Below are positions 9,014 through 16,467 of a stretch of DNA of 64,000 nucleotides, in pieces; the stretch's first letter is position 1, and each line of letters begins with the position of its first letter. Below the pieces are notes generated by a model. The model saw nothing but the letters and a program-made list of their open reading frames with translations, did no database searches and was not told where the DNA came from. Source of the DNA: an uncultured Collinsella sp. (GTDB taxonomy: Bacteria > Actinomycetota > Coriobacteriia > Coriobacteriales > Coriobacteriaceae); NCBI GenBank assembly GCA_900541025.1, contig UQIL01000008.1:1-64000 (forward strand). Direction: 5' to 3'. Made by a program: the position numbers and the translations under genes.

Positions 9014-9072
9014 GACGTTTGCCCAGATAAAACCGACCAAAATAAACCTGTTCCTTATTGGCAGGTTTTAAA
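9014..9072. repeat. CAGATAAAACC-family repeat (copy 1)
   Basis: Starts GACGTTTGCCCAGATAAAAC, continues with CCAAAATAAACCTGTTCC and ends TTGGCAGGTTTTA. It is nearly identical to 12452-12510 and to the reverse complement of 40233-40282. The ends can pair imperfectly as a hairpin. Confidence 0.75.
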
Positions 9073-9073
9073 A

Positions 9074-9100
9074 GCCGGCAGGGCGCTTGTCCCCGCCGGC
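9074..9100 (-). terminator. Terminator of the PTS EIIBC gene
   Basis: GCCGGC...GCCGGC hairpin with GCGCTTGTCCCC in the loop region. On the minus strand it is followed by TTTTAAAACC. It lies 26 bases after the EIIBC stop codon. Confidence 0.55.
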
Positions 9101-9126
9101 CTGGTACCGAGTCTTTGTCGTTTGGG

Positions 9127-10566
9127 CTACTTGGCAGCCTCGGGCTTGTAGGTGACAAACTCGATTGCGAAGCCCACGGCGGCACCCACGAGCGAGGCAA
9201 CGATAGCCCAGATCATGTGGTTGATGCCGTTAACACCGGAGGGATCGATGAAGGACAGCCAGTTGAAGACGCCCAGACCGCCGGACATGTACACCACGGC
9301 GCCGGAGATGCCGATGATGAGGCCGCCCACGGCAGAACCGATGCTGGCGTTGATGAAGGCCTTCTTATCGGGCAGGGCAACACCGTAGATAGCGGGCTCG
9401 GTGACGCCAAAGAAGAAGGCGGAGATCATGGCCGGCAGTGCGATGCCGCGGAACTTCTCGTCCTTGTTCTTGAGATACATGGCAAAGAGCACGGCGCCCA
9501 GCGAGAAAGAGTGGGCGATAACGGAGCCCAGAACGTAGTCGTAGCCCAGAGTGGACAGGTTGACCAGCGCGATGGGCACGAGGGACCAGTGGAAGCCAAA
9601 GATGACCAGGCACATCCAGAAGGCACCGACGAGGGTGCAACCCAAGATGGAACCGATCATGGGCAGGCCAAACAGCAGCGCGAAGAGCTCACCGAGCAGG
9701 TTGGTGATGAGCGTGGCGATGGGGCCAATGACCAGGTAGCCAAGGGTGACGGTGACGGTGACGACGATCAGCGGGGTGAAGAACATCTTCATAGAAGCGG
9801 GCATCCACTTCTTAACCCAGTGCTCGAGGGTAGAGCCGAACCAGATCATGAGCAGGATGGGGATAACGGAGCTGGTGTAACCCGAGGCGGGCATGATGAG
9901 CGGCAGGCCCAGGAACGTGGTGTACCAAGAGAAGGTACCGGCAAAGCCGAGCTCGACGGAGCCGACAACCTCACCCGAGGTCAAGGCAACCATGGTGGGG
10001 TACACCAAAGCAAAGGCGATGGCCATGCCGTTGAACTCGCTCATCTTGAACTTCTTGGCCGCGGTAAAGCCAAGCACCACGGGCAGGAAGTAGAACATGC
10101 CGTCGGCGACGGTGTAGAGCAGCGTGTAGGCGCCGTCGTTAGCAAAGCTCGGGACCAGGAAGGTAGCGAGCGCCAGCAGGCCCTTCATGATACCGGCAGC
10201 GGCGAAGGTGCCAAGCATGGGGGCGAAGATGCCCGAGATGAGGTCGATGATCACATCGGTAACGCCCTTGGGAGCGGCATCGTCGTCATCGGCGTCGACG
10301 GCGCCGCCGTCGCTAAAACCGCCGGCCTTGAGAACGGCGTCGTAGACGTCCTCGACGATGTTGCCCACAACAACCTGGTACTGGCCGTTGGCGTGCATGA
10401 CCTTGATGACGTTGGGTAGCTCGGAGATTGCCTCGTCATTGGCCTTCGACTCGTCCTTGAGCTTAAAACGAACGCGGGTAATGCAGTGTGCAACGCATTT
10501 GACGTTGGACTTACCGCCAACCAGCTCTACGATCTGGGCAGCAAGATCGTCGTATTTACCTGCCAT
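9127..10566 (-). CDS. PTS beta-glucoside transporter subunit EIIBC
   Basis: A 479-residue membrane permease that imports and phosphorylates beta-glucosides at the inner membrane. The EIIB domain is residues 1-85 with the phosphorylation Cys28 in VAHCITRVRF; the EIIC domain follows with about ten membrane segments and the signature GVTEPAIYGVALP (about 370). There is no EIIA domain after the EIIC part, so a separate glucose-type EIIA must donate phosphate. Start 10566 has GAGAGGA upstream. The antiterminator gene lies upstream and the phospho-beta-glucosidase downstream, a classic bgl order. Specificity within the glucose/beta-glucoside family is inferred from neighbours. Confidence 0.9.
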   Translation of the reverse strand: MAGKYDDLAAQIVELVGGKSNVKCVAHCITRVRFKLKDESKANDEAISELPNVIKVMHANGQYQVVVGNIVEDVYDAVLKAGGFSDGGAVDADDDDAAPKGVTDVIIDLISGIFAPMLGTFAAAGIMKGLLALATFLVPSFANDGAYTLLYTVADGMFYFLPVVLGFTAAKKFKMSEFNGMAIAFALVYPTMVALTSGEVVGSVELGFAGTFSWYTTFLGLPLIMPASGYTSSVIPILLMIWFGSTLEHWVKKWMPASMKMFFTPLIVVTVTVTLGYLVIGPIATLITNLLGELFALLFGLPMIGSILGCTLVGAFWMCLVIFGFHWSLVPIALVNLSTLGYDYVLGSVIAHSFSLGAVLFAMYLKNKDEKFRGIALPAMISAFFFGVTEPAIYGVALPDKKAFINASIGSAVGGLIIGISGAVVYMSGGLGVFNWLSFIDPSGVNGINHMIWAIVASLVGAAVGFAIEFVTYKPEAAK

Positions 10567-10662
10567 GATCTGTCCTCTCTTTTCCAAATTTCGACAAAAA
10601 TATCCCCTACCGCGAGCCGGTACCTTGCCCGCAGCTAGAAACCAAAAAGAATTGTTGCGATT

Positions 10663-10679
10663 GCCGCCGGGCTGGCGGC
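10663..10679 (-). terminator. GC-rich hairpin after the antiterminator gene
   Basis: GCCGCC...GGCGGC stem starting 6 bases after the LicT-like stop codon. The next T-rich run (TTCTTTTT) is about 12 bases beyond the stem, so it may be a weak or regulated terminator between the regulator and the transporter gene. Confidence 0.35.
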
Positions 10680-10684
10680 GCGTG

Positions 10685-11530
10685 TTACTCGGGCTGCGAG
10701 CTCGATCGCAGACGGTTGATATGCATCATCAGATACAGGAGCTCCTCGTCCGAACAGCTCTGGTTGAACTCTTTCTCGAAGACGCGGTTGATGGCGTAGG
10801 CGCACTGGTAGGCCTCGGGAAAGTCGCGGGCGGCCTGCATGAACAGCGAGGAGTTCTCGGTCTGCGTGCAGTTGCCTTTAACAAGGCGACGGACCAAAAA
10901 GCGCAGGTGCGCAAGAAAGCGAATGTAGCTATACGACGCCGTGTCGAGCGAGCAGCCGAGCTGCTTTTCCACGGAATGAGTCACCTCGTCGAGCACGCGG
11001 GTGCTCTTCATGATGAAGTCCATGTCCTTGGCACGGCCCATGCCGTCGACCTCGGCGTTGACGATGTGGAGCGCGATGCTCGTAGCCTCGTTTTGGCCGA
11101 GCACAGCCCCGGTGTGTTTTTGCACGATGGCAAGTGCCGCCTGGCCAATCTGGAGCTCGCGCGGGTAGATGAAGGCCACCTCGTGCTCGAGCGGGTTGGG
11201 CGCGTTGAGCTGGTCGTCGTCGCGCTGGACGGCAAACTGCAGGTGATCTGCCAGGATAAAGGGAAGGCCGCCGGACAGCTTGCAGCCGAGCTGCTGCGCC
11301 GCGAAGCAGGCGATATCGCTTGCCGCGAGCAGCACGTCATCGGGAAGGGTGCCGACCGTGTCCTGCAGGCTCTCGGGGACGTTATAGAATTTGCGCTGGA
11401 TGAGCGACTCGTCGGAAAGCTCGTAGGGCATGTCGTGGAAACCGATGCCCTTGCCAAAGACAACAACCTCTCGGCCGTCATCGCTGGCGGCGAGAGCAAC
11501 GTTATTGTTGATCTTCTTTAAAATGAGCAT
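10685..11530 (-). CDS. BglG/LicT-family transcription antiterminator
   Basis: A 281-residue RNA-binding antiterminator. The N-terminal CAT domain (about 1-55, MLILKKINNNVALA ... VVFGKGIGF) binds a ribonucleic antiterminator hairpin; PRD1 (about 65-170) and PRD2 (about 175-281) carry PTS-phosphorylated histidines in this family. FGKGIGF is the usual CAT motif. The start at 11530 has GAGGAG followed by a T-run. It lies upstream of the EIIBC and beta-glucosidase genes, so it probably lets transcription continue when beta-glucosides are present and HPr phosphorylation is low. Confidence 0.92.
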   Translation of the reverse strand: MLILKKINNNVALAASDDGREVVVFGKGIGFHDMPYELSDESLIQRKFYNVPESLQDTVGTLPDDVLLAASDIACFAAQQLGCKLSGGLPFILADHLQFAVQRDDDQLNAPNPLEHEVAFIYPRELQIGQAALAIVQKHTGAVLGQNEATSIALHIVNAEVDGMGRAKDMDFIMKSTRVLDEVTHSVEKQLGCSLDTASYSYIRFLAHLRFLVRRLVKGNCTQTENSSLFMQAARDFPEAYQCAYAINRVFEKEFNQSCSDEELLYLMMHINRLRSSSQPE

Positions 11531-11594
11531 GAAAAAACTCCTCGGACATCGGCGCTAGACGACGGGGCGCTATTCCTCGTCTTCTATTATGCGC

Positions 11595-11624
11595 AAGTGA
11601 TGCCTCCCGAGGAGTAACAAACTT
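11595..11624 (-). promoter_or_regulatory. Possible RAT (antiterminator target) in the leader of the LicT-like gene
   Basis: On the minus strand the leader reads GTTTGTTACTCCTCGGGAGG and then CATCACTT, similar in layout to RAT sites, which begin G-rich-TTGTTAC and end with a GGCAAAACCT-like arm. It is followed on that strand by a second hairpin (AGACGA...TCGTCT) about 20 bases downstream. The match is partial, so this is a suggestion only. Confidence 0.35.
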
Positions 11625-11720
11625 GTAAGCACGGGTGTGATTGTGCACGAAACTTGCACGCCGCGTAACCCCAGTCTACGTGAAAGTCCGCCGAACGGTA
11701 GAAAAACGCCCGCGAACGGC

Positions 11721-11761
11721 AAAACCACCACAAAGGAGACTGGCCCCTTTGTGGTGGTTTT
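11721..11761 (-). terminator. CCACCACAAAGG-family terminator (copy 4)
   Basis: A near-perfect hairpin AAAACCACCACAAAGG/CCTTTGTGGTGGTTTT, starting 6 bases after the phosphatase stop codon and ending in TTTT on the minus strand. Confidence 0.75.
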
Positions 11762-11766
11762 AGCGA

Positions 11767-12351
11767 CTACTCGCGTGGGATGCCGTAGGGGTTGTAGAGG
11801 TCTGCAAAGGCAAACGTGCTGGTAGTAGGGTCAAAATCGAGCTCGAGCACACAGCAGTTGCCGATACGGTTCTTCATTTTGAGCGGATCCACGCCCACGG
11901 TGCGCATGACCTGAGCCACTGCGGCGCCATGGCCCACGCACAGCACGCTCTCGTGCCCGGGACGCTGCATGAGCTCGGTGATGGTCGCCATCATGCGCTC
12001 GCGAAACTCAACCTCGCCCTCACCGTCATACTGCTTATAAAAATCACCGTAGGGCAGGCGCGGATTCAAATCCTCGCTCGCACCCTCAAACTTGCCAAAG
12101 TTCCATTCCTTAAGGCCTTTGACGCGCTCGTAAGGCTGACCGGGAAATGCCAGCTCGAGCGTGTCGCACGCGCGCTCGGATGTTGAACTGTAGGCATGGT
12201 CGAACGTAAGGCCGCGTTCGCACAGCGTCGTGCCCACGGCCTTGGCCTGCTCGATTCCCAATTCGGTAAGCGGCGAATCACACCAGCCCTGCTTACGGCG
12301 AAGCAGATTAAAAAGCGTCTGACCGTGGCGCATAAAGCACAGCTTTGACAT
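11767..12351 (-). CDS. Histidine phosphatase family protein (phosphoglycerate mutase-like)
   Basis: A 194-residue cytoplasmic phosphatase of the branch-1 histidine phosphatase clan. The phospho-accepting His is in MRHGQTLFN (residues 7-15), the second basic pocket in the STSERACDTLE stretch, and the second catalytic His in CVGHGAAVAQ near residue 140. Length fits GpmB/CobC-type phosphatases, not the 230-250-residue cofactor-dependent mutase. GGGAGG precedes the start by five bases. The gene stands alone between two hairpin repeats. Substrate cannot be predicted. Confidence 0.85.
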   Translation of the reverse strand: MSKLCFMRHGQTLFNLLRRKQGWCDSPLTELGIEQAKAVGTTLCERGLTFDHAYSSTSERACDTLELAFPGQPYERVKGLKEWNFGKFEGASEDLNPRLPYGDFYKQYDGEGEVEFRERMMATITELMQRPGHESVLCVGHGAAVAQVMRTVGVDPLKMKNRIGNCCVLELDFDPTTSTFAFADLYNPYGIPRE

Positions 12352-12411
12352 GGAACCTCCCTGGAAAGTGTTTTCCTATGCGATTATGGCACCTTAAAGC
12401 AGCTCCGAGCC

Positions 12412-12450
12412 AAAACCACCACAAAGGTGCCTGTCCCCTTTGTGGTGGAA
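12412..12450. repeat. CCACCACAAAGG-family hairpin (copy 5)
   Basis: CCACCACAAAGG...CCTTTGTGGTGG with GTGCCTGTCCCC inside; almost identical to the copy at 22078. It lies beside the CAGATAAAACC repeat 3' of the moaC-mobB gene. Confidence 0.75.
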
Positions 12451-12451
12451 G

Positions 12452-12510
12452 TGACGTTTGCCCAGATAAAACCTGCCAAAATAAACCTGTCCCTTTTTGG
12501 CAGGTTTTAG
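12452..12510 (-). terminator. CAGATAAAACC-family repeat (copy 2), at the end of moaC-mobB
   Basis: Begins GACGTTTGCCCAGATAAAAC as at 9014; the inner arms CCTGCCAAAA/TTTTTGGCAGG form a strong hairpin. On the minus strand it starts at the gene's last codon and is followed by TTTTATCTGGG, so it should terminate transcription. Confidence 0.7.
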
Positions 12511-13817
12511 GCGAGATAGTCTTGAATCAAATCGCAGATGGCTCGGGCGTCGTTGATGTTGATGGCTCGGGTCGCAAGGCCGGCGTCGAAGGCCTGACGT
12601 GCCAGGGCCTCGTTGCAGGCAAGCGCCAGCGTATGGCCGTCAACCAAGTCGAGCGAGCTCTTGCCACGCAAGCGATCGACACCGGAGCGCGCGACCACGA
12701 TGTTGTCGAAGCCCTCGGTCTTATAGCCCTCGATGATCACCACGTCGACGTCGTTGTAGCGCGACAGCAGCTCGCGCGCGGGCATCTCGTCCTCCTCGCG
12801 CGTGTCGGCGTACTCCGCCCAGCGCGTGGCGCAAATGAGGCCCACGTGCTTGGAGCCCGCCTGATGATGGCGCCAGGTGTCCTTGGCGGGCACGTCGATA
12901 TCGAAGCCGTGATGCCCGTGGTGTTTGAGCGAACCCACGCGAAGGCCACGACGAGTGAGCTCGGCGATGACCTTCTCGACAAGCGTGGTCTTGCCCGAGT
13001 TCTGGTAACCGATAAACGCGATCGCGGGGGCAGCCGGGGTGGGAGCTGCGGGCACGGCCGGGGCGGATACGCTCGCGGGCGCGGCACCATCGGCAGCGGT
13101 TGCCTCGGCAGTGGCAGCTTGACGCTCCGCACGGTCCCACACGCCCGAGCGGCCACCTTCCTTGTGCAGCAGACGCACATCGACGATCTCCATGCCACGG
13201 TCGACGGCCTTACACATGTCGTAGATGGTCAGACACGCGGCGCTCGCGCCGGTCAGCGCCTCCATCTCGATGCCCGTCTTACCCGTCACACCTGCCGTGA
13301 CCAGCACATGAAAGCCGACCTGCCCGTCGGGACGTGCCGGCGCCCAGCCCTCGGGCACGTCCTCGGCCGGCGTCCCCGCCGCAGCGATGGGCGCAATGTC
13401 GCACTTGCTCTTGGTAATGAGCAGCGGATGGCACATGGGAATGATGTCGCTCGTGCGTTTGATGGCCATGATGCCCGCGACGCGCGCGCAGGCGAGCACG
13501 TCGCCCTTCTTGGCGCGGTCCTGCAGCACCATGGCCTGCGTCTCGGGATGCATGAGGATGGTACCCTCGGCGATGGCGGTGCGGTGCGTCTCGGCCTTGT
13601 CGGATACGTCGACCATGCGCACCTCGCCCTTGGCATCCACGTGCGTCAGCTCGTCGCGGCGCGCGTCGCGGGCGGACTCGGCGAGCGCATCGGTGGTCAC
13701 CGTTGCGTCCTGCGCGGTCGCGGACACAGCGTCTTTGCCGGCAGACGAGGCTTTGTGGGCAGACATCGCAGCCCTGCGAGCGGCCTTGGTGGCATCGGCG
13801 TACCTGCTCTTGGCCAT
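12507..13817 (-). CDS. moaC-mobB: Fusion of cyclic pyranopterin monophosphate synthase (MoaC) and MobB GTPase
   Basis: A 436-residue protein joining two molybdenum-cofactor enzymes. Residues 57-225 are MoaC, which turns the MoaA product into cyclic pyranopterin monophosphate (MVDVSDK, IPMCHPL, ALTGASAACLTIYDM motifs). Residues 226-264 are an Ala/Pro-rich linker. Residues 265-436 are MobB, a GTP-binding adaptor for guanylating the cofactor (P-loop GYQNSGKTTL at 270-279, then SLKHHGHHGFDID). An Ala/Lys-rich N-terminal extension of about 56 residues has no assigned role. The start at 13817 has GGAGGAT inside the end of moaA, 4 bases away, so the two genes are translationally coupled. MoaC and MobB are usually separate proteins. 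Confidence 0.92.
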   Translation of the reverse strand: MAKSRYADATKAARRAAMSAHKASSAGKDAVSATAQDATVTTDALAESARDARRDELTHVDAKGEVRMVDVSDKAETHRTAIAEGTILMHPETQAMVLQDRAKKGDVLACARVAGIMAIKRTSDIIPMCHPLLITKSKCDIAPIAAAGTPAEDVPEGWAPARPDGQVGFHVLVTAGVTGKTGIEMEALTGASAACLTIYDMCKAVDRGMEIVDVRLLHKEGGRSGVWDRAERQAATAEATAADGAAPASVSAPAVPAAPTPAAPAIAFIGYQNSGKTTLVEKVIAELTRRGLRVGSLKHHGHHGFDIDVPAKDTWRHHQAGSKHVGLICATRWAEYADTREEDEMPARELLSRYNDVDVVIIEGYKTEGFDNIVVARSGVDRLRGKSSLDLVDGHTLALACNEALARQAFDAGLATRAININDARAICDLIQDYLA

Positions 13818-13821
13818 ATGA

Positions 13822-14877
13822 TCATCCTCCGATTTGGGACATAAATCGTTGCGTGCCCTCAATTATCGCGTGTTCCTGCGGTTTGTGGGCCACGGCATCG
13901 CGCCAAATCGAAAGTACCTGCATATCATCACCGCGGCGCAGTGCCTCGCGCACCGAATACTCGGCATCGCTGAACAGGCAGGGACGCACGCTGCCGTCCG
14001 CCGTCAGGCGCAGACGATTGCAGCTCGCGCAAAAATGGTTGGACATAGCGCTAATGAAGCCGACCGTGCCCGCCGCGCCCGGAAAGCGCCAGTAGCGCGC
14101 GGGACCGGCGCCGGCGGGAGCGTCGTTGATGTCGAGCGGCTCGAGCTCGCCCAGCCCCGTCGCGGCGGCCCCGGCATTGATGCGCGCCCGCAGCTCGTCG
14201 CTCGGAACGGTGTCACTCGCATCCCACAGCTCGGGATTGAGCGTGGGCGCGTGAGGGTCTACGGCACAATGCGAGCTCGTGTGCTCGTCGCCGATGGGCA
14301 TGTATTCGATAAAGCGCAGGTGGATGGGGCGGTCGAGCGTGAGCCGCGCAAGGGCCGCCACGTCTTGGTTGAGCCGGCGCACTACAACACAGTTGACCTT
14401 AACGGGCTCAAAGCCCCAAGCCAGCGCCGCGTCGATGCCGGCCATGGTCTGCTCGAGTCGACCCAGGCGCGTGATCTTTCCAAAGAGCGCAGGGTCGAGC
14501 GTATCGAGCGAGATGTTGACGCGGTTAAGCCCGGCGTCTTTGAGCTGCGGCGCCAGCTTGGGCAGCAGGGCGCCGTTGGTGGTAAGCGAGATGTCCTCGA
14601 TCAGCGGAATCGCGCGGATGTCGCGAATGAGCGGGATGATGCGGCGGCTGACCAGCGGCTCGCCACCCGTCAGGCGCACGCGGCGAATGCCCTCCCCCGC
14701 CACCAGGCGCACAAAGCGGGCAATTTCCTCGGCACTGAGGAGCTCATCGTGCGCACGAGGGGCCACGCCGTCGGCGGGCATGCAGTAAATGCAACGGAAA
14801 TTGCACTTGTCAGTTACGGCAATGCGCAGGTAGTTGATGTCGCGGCCAAAACCATCATGTTGCACGTGCCCGTCCAC
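13822..14877 (-). CDS. moaA: GTP 3',8-cyclase MoaA
   Basis: A 351-residue radical-SAM enzyme that starts molybdopterin synthesis by rearranging GTP. The SAM cluster motif CNFRCIYC lies near residue 25, LTGGEPL follows, and the C-terminal cluster cysteines appear in CASCNRLRLTADGSVRPC. The GTG at 14877 is preferred because GGGGAGGG lies six bases upstream; an in-frame GTG 18 bases earlier lacks a site. The ends ...QIGG overlap the ribosome site of moaC-mobB. Other Mo-cofactor genes are not in the window. The length and all motifs look intact. Confidence 0.95.
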   Translation of the reverse strand: MDGHVQHDGFGRDINYLRIAVTDKCNFRCIYCMPADGVAPRAHDELLSAEEIARFVRLVAGEGIRRVRLTGGEPLVSRRIIPLIRDIRAIPLIEDISLTTNGALLPKLAPQLKDAGLNRVNISLDTLDPALFGKITRLGRLEQTMAGIDAALAWGFEPVKVNCVVVRRLNQDVAALARLTLDRPIHLRFIEYMPIGDEHTSSHCAVDPHAPTLNPELWDASDTVPSDELRARINAGAAATGLGELEPLDINDAPAGAGPARYWRFPGAAGTVGFISAMSNHFCASCNRLRLTADGSVRPCLFSDAEYSVREALRRGDDMQVLSIWRDAVAHKPQEHAIIEGTQRFMSQIGG

Positions 14878-15007
14878 GCAGCCCTCCCCTCGCACAGCAA
14901 TTTATTCTTCGGGAAACATAATACCCCACAAGAGAATCGTGCCGACACGCGTACGACAGGACAGGCCATTCGAGCAAGAAGGGCTTCCCGAGCCCATCTT
15001 CAGCATT

Positions 15008-15074
15008 CAAACCGTCCCAACATTCGATGTTTTTCCCGATATTGGCAAAAAACGTCAAATGTTGGGACGGTTTA
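15008..15074. repeat. ACATTCGA palindrome (family copy 3)
   Basis: AAACCGTCCCAACATTCGAT is mirrored by CAAATGTTGGGACGGTTT around the shared core TTTTTCCCGATATTGGC. It lies between the moaA start and the end of the DUF559-like gene, about 35 bases after the latter's stop on the minus strand. Confidence 0.8.
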
Positions 15075-15110
15075 GGTGTTCGCAGAGCTCGAAAGACGAG
15101 CTAGACGCCC

Positions 15111-16148
15111 CTAGAGGCCGCCATTCCAGTGCCGAATCACGAATTCCCGCAGGTCATTCTGCCGTTTCTGAAACACCTCGCTTCGGTCGCATTTGAGACC
15201 CATAGCGAGCGCAATGGCATTCATCGCCCGGTGCAATTGCAGCTGATGGGCAAACTGAGTCCCAGTGAGGACGATCATCCTAAAGCCCAGCGCGCTCAGA
15301 ACGGTCATACGCTCCGCGTCCGACGCGCTGCGCTGTTTATCAAGATGGTCCGAGCCGTTGTATTCAATCCCCGTACCGCTCGCAGGTGCATATACATCGA
15401 TCTCGAAATACCCGGCCTTAGCGAAATATTTGAACTCGTTGGGAACATCGACCCGATGGTTGAGCTCAACCCTGGTGTACCCGAGCCCACCCTGGGAACG
15501 CTTCGCGACGACCATGATTGCAGTGGCCGTCTCCATGGGCGACCGCGCGCCATCATGCACGCGCTTGAGCACGGCGGCCGCACGTGTAGCCCCCTGACGA
15601 GATCGGTTCTCATTGCAATAAGCAATCAAGTCGGCAACGGTATATCTCTGCCCCATCTCGATATAATCGCCTGTCGACAGATGATTCAAATGGTATCGGG
15701 CGCAGATTTCGTAGCCATATTCCAGCTGCTCGGGCTCGCTCATCCACGAACCCGCTTGGACAAAACACATGACCTCATCAACCACCAGAAGGCCCTCTGC
15801 CACCTCGATAAGATGGCCCGGAGGTACTGGCGCCCCAAACACGTGGCATCTAAATCCAGCCGGCGTCGAGCGCTCAAAATCGAAGTTGACGAGCGTGTCG
15901 ATATGATCGAGCTCTTCTCGTGGAATACCGAGCGAAACCAGATAGTCGGTAACAATCCCAACTGCCGTTGAAGCCCTCAGCCCCTTGGCATCGAGCCCCA
16001 ATTTGGGCAGGCTCGCGGTCGGCTCCGCCTCGTTAGCAAGCGAGTCCTCATCGTATAGGCTGCTTGCTCGCGAGAGCGGCTCGGACGGGCGCGCCACGTT
16101 GTGGTACAGCCAGGCAGTCTTATGGGACAGGACGATCGGCAGGTCCAT
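15111..16148 (-). CDS. Hypothetical protein with C-terminal DUF559/Vsr-like nuclease domain
   Basis: A 345-residue protein of unknown role. The N-terminal two-thirds match no family I can name; they contain LPIVLSHKTAWLYH at the start, which resembles AbiEi/type IV TA-antitoxin-associated proteins. The C-terminal third (from about residue 245) has the pattern of the DUF559/Vsr endonuclease fold: EIDVYAP, then IEYNGSDH, a D-x2-R pair in SDAERMTVL, and LGFRMIVLTGTQF. Those acidic residues are where the PD-(D/E)xK active site would be. No partner gene adjoins it. It may be a nuclease or a decayed defence-type gene; the start ATG at 16148 is the first in frame. Confidence 0.55.
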   Translation of the reverse strand: MDLPIVLSHKTAWLYHNVARPSEPLSRASSLYDEDSLANEAEPTASLPKLGLDAKGLRASTAVGIVTDYLVSLGIPREELDHIDTLVNFDFERSTPAGFRCHVFGAPVPPGHLIEVAEGLLVVDEVMCFVQAGSWMSEPEQLEYGYEICARYHLNHLSTGDYIEMGQRYTVADLIAYCNENRSRQGATRAAAVLKRVHDGARSPMETATAIMVVAKRSQGGLGYTRVELNHRVDVPNEFKYFAKAGYFEIDVYAPASGTGIEYNGSDHLDKQRSASDAERMTVLSALGFRMIVLTGTQFAHQLQLHRAMNAIALAMGLKCDRSEVFQKRQNDLREFVIRHWNGGL

Positions 16149-16248
16149 GAGCCCTCCAATGGAGTCGGATAACCAACCTTATTCCCCTGCTCGCGGATTC
16201 GCACACCTTCGCATGCAAGTTAGCGATTCCACCCGACCGGGTGACAGA

Positions 16249-16314
16249 AAAACCATCACAACATTCGACGGTTTTCTCGATTTTGGCGAAAAACGTCGAA
16301 TGTTGTGATGGTTT
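16249..16314. repeat. ACATTCGA palindrome (family copy 4)
   Basis: AAACCATCACAACATTCGAC is matched by GTCGAATGTTGTGATGGTTT; the most perfect copy of the family. The outer stem is about 26 bp. It occupies the gap between two divergent genes, where terminator use is not expected. Confidence 0.85.
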
Positions 16315-16394
16315 GAGGCGAGGTGAGAGGCACGGAAGGGTCAAAGCATCGTACTCGGAGCGTGACTTTTTTCGCCCTGCCGCCAACACAAACC

Positions 16395-16430
16395 TTGACT
16401 CTACAATCGTTGTAGGGTTTTCACTACACT
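16395..16430 (+). promoter_or_regulatory. Promoter region of the MATE gene with palindrome CTACAATCGTTGTAG
   Basis: TTGACT (16395-16400) is followed by the perfect palindrome CTACAATCGTTGTAG (16401-16415) and then TACACT (16425-16430). The spacing of the two hexamers is too long for a standard promoter, so the exact -10 is uncertain. The palindrome is a good candidate operator; its TACA...TGTA halves recall BlaI/CopY-type sites. Confidence 0.45.
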
Positions 16431-16467
16431 GGTACGTAAACAAACCCAGCCAGAAAGTGCCCCGCCC

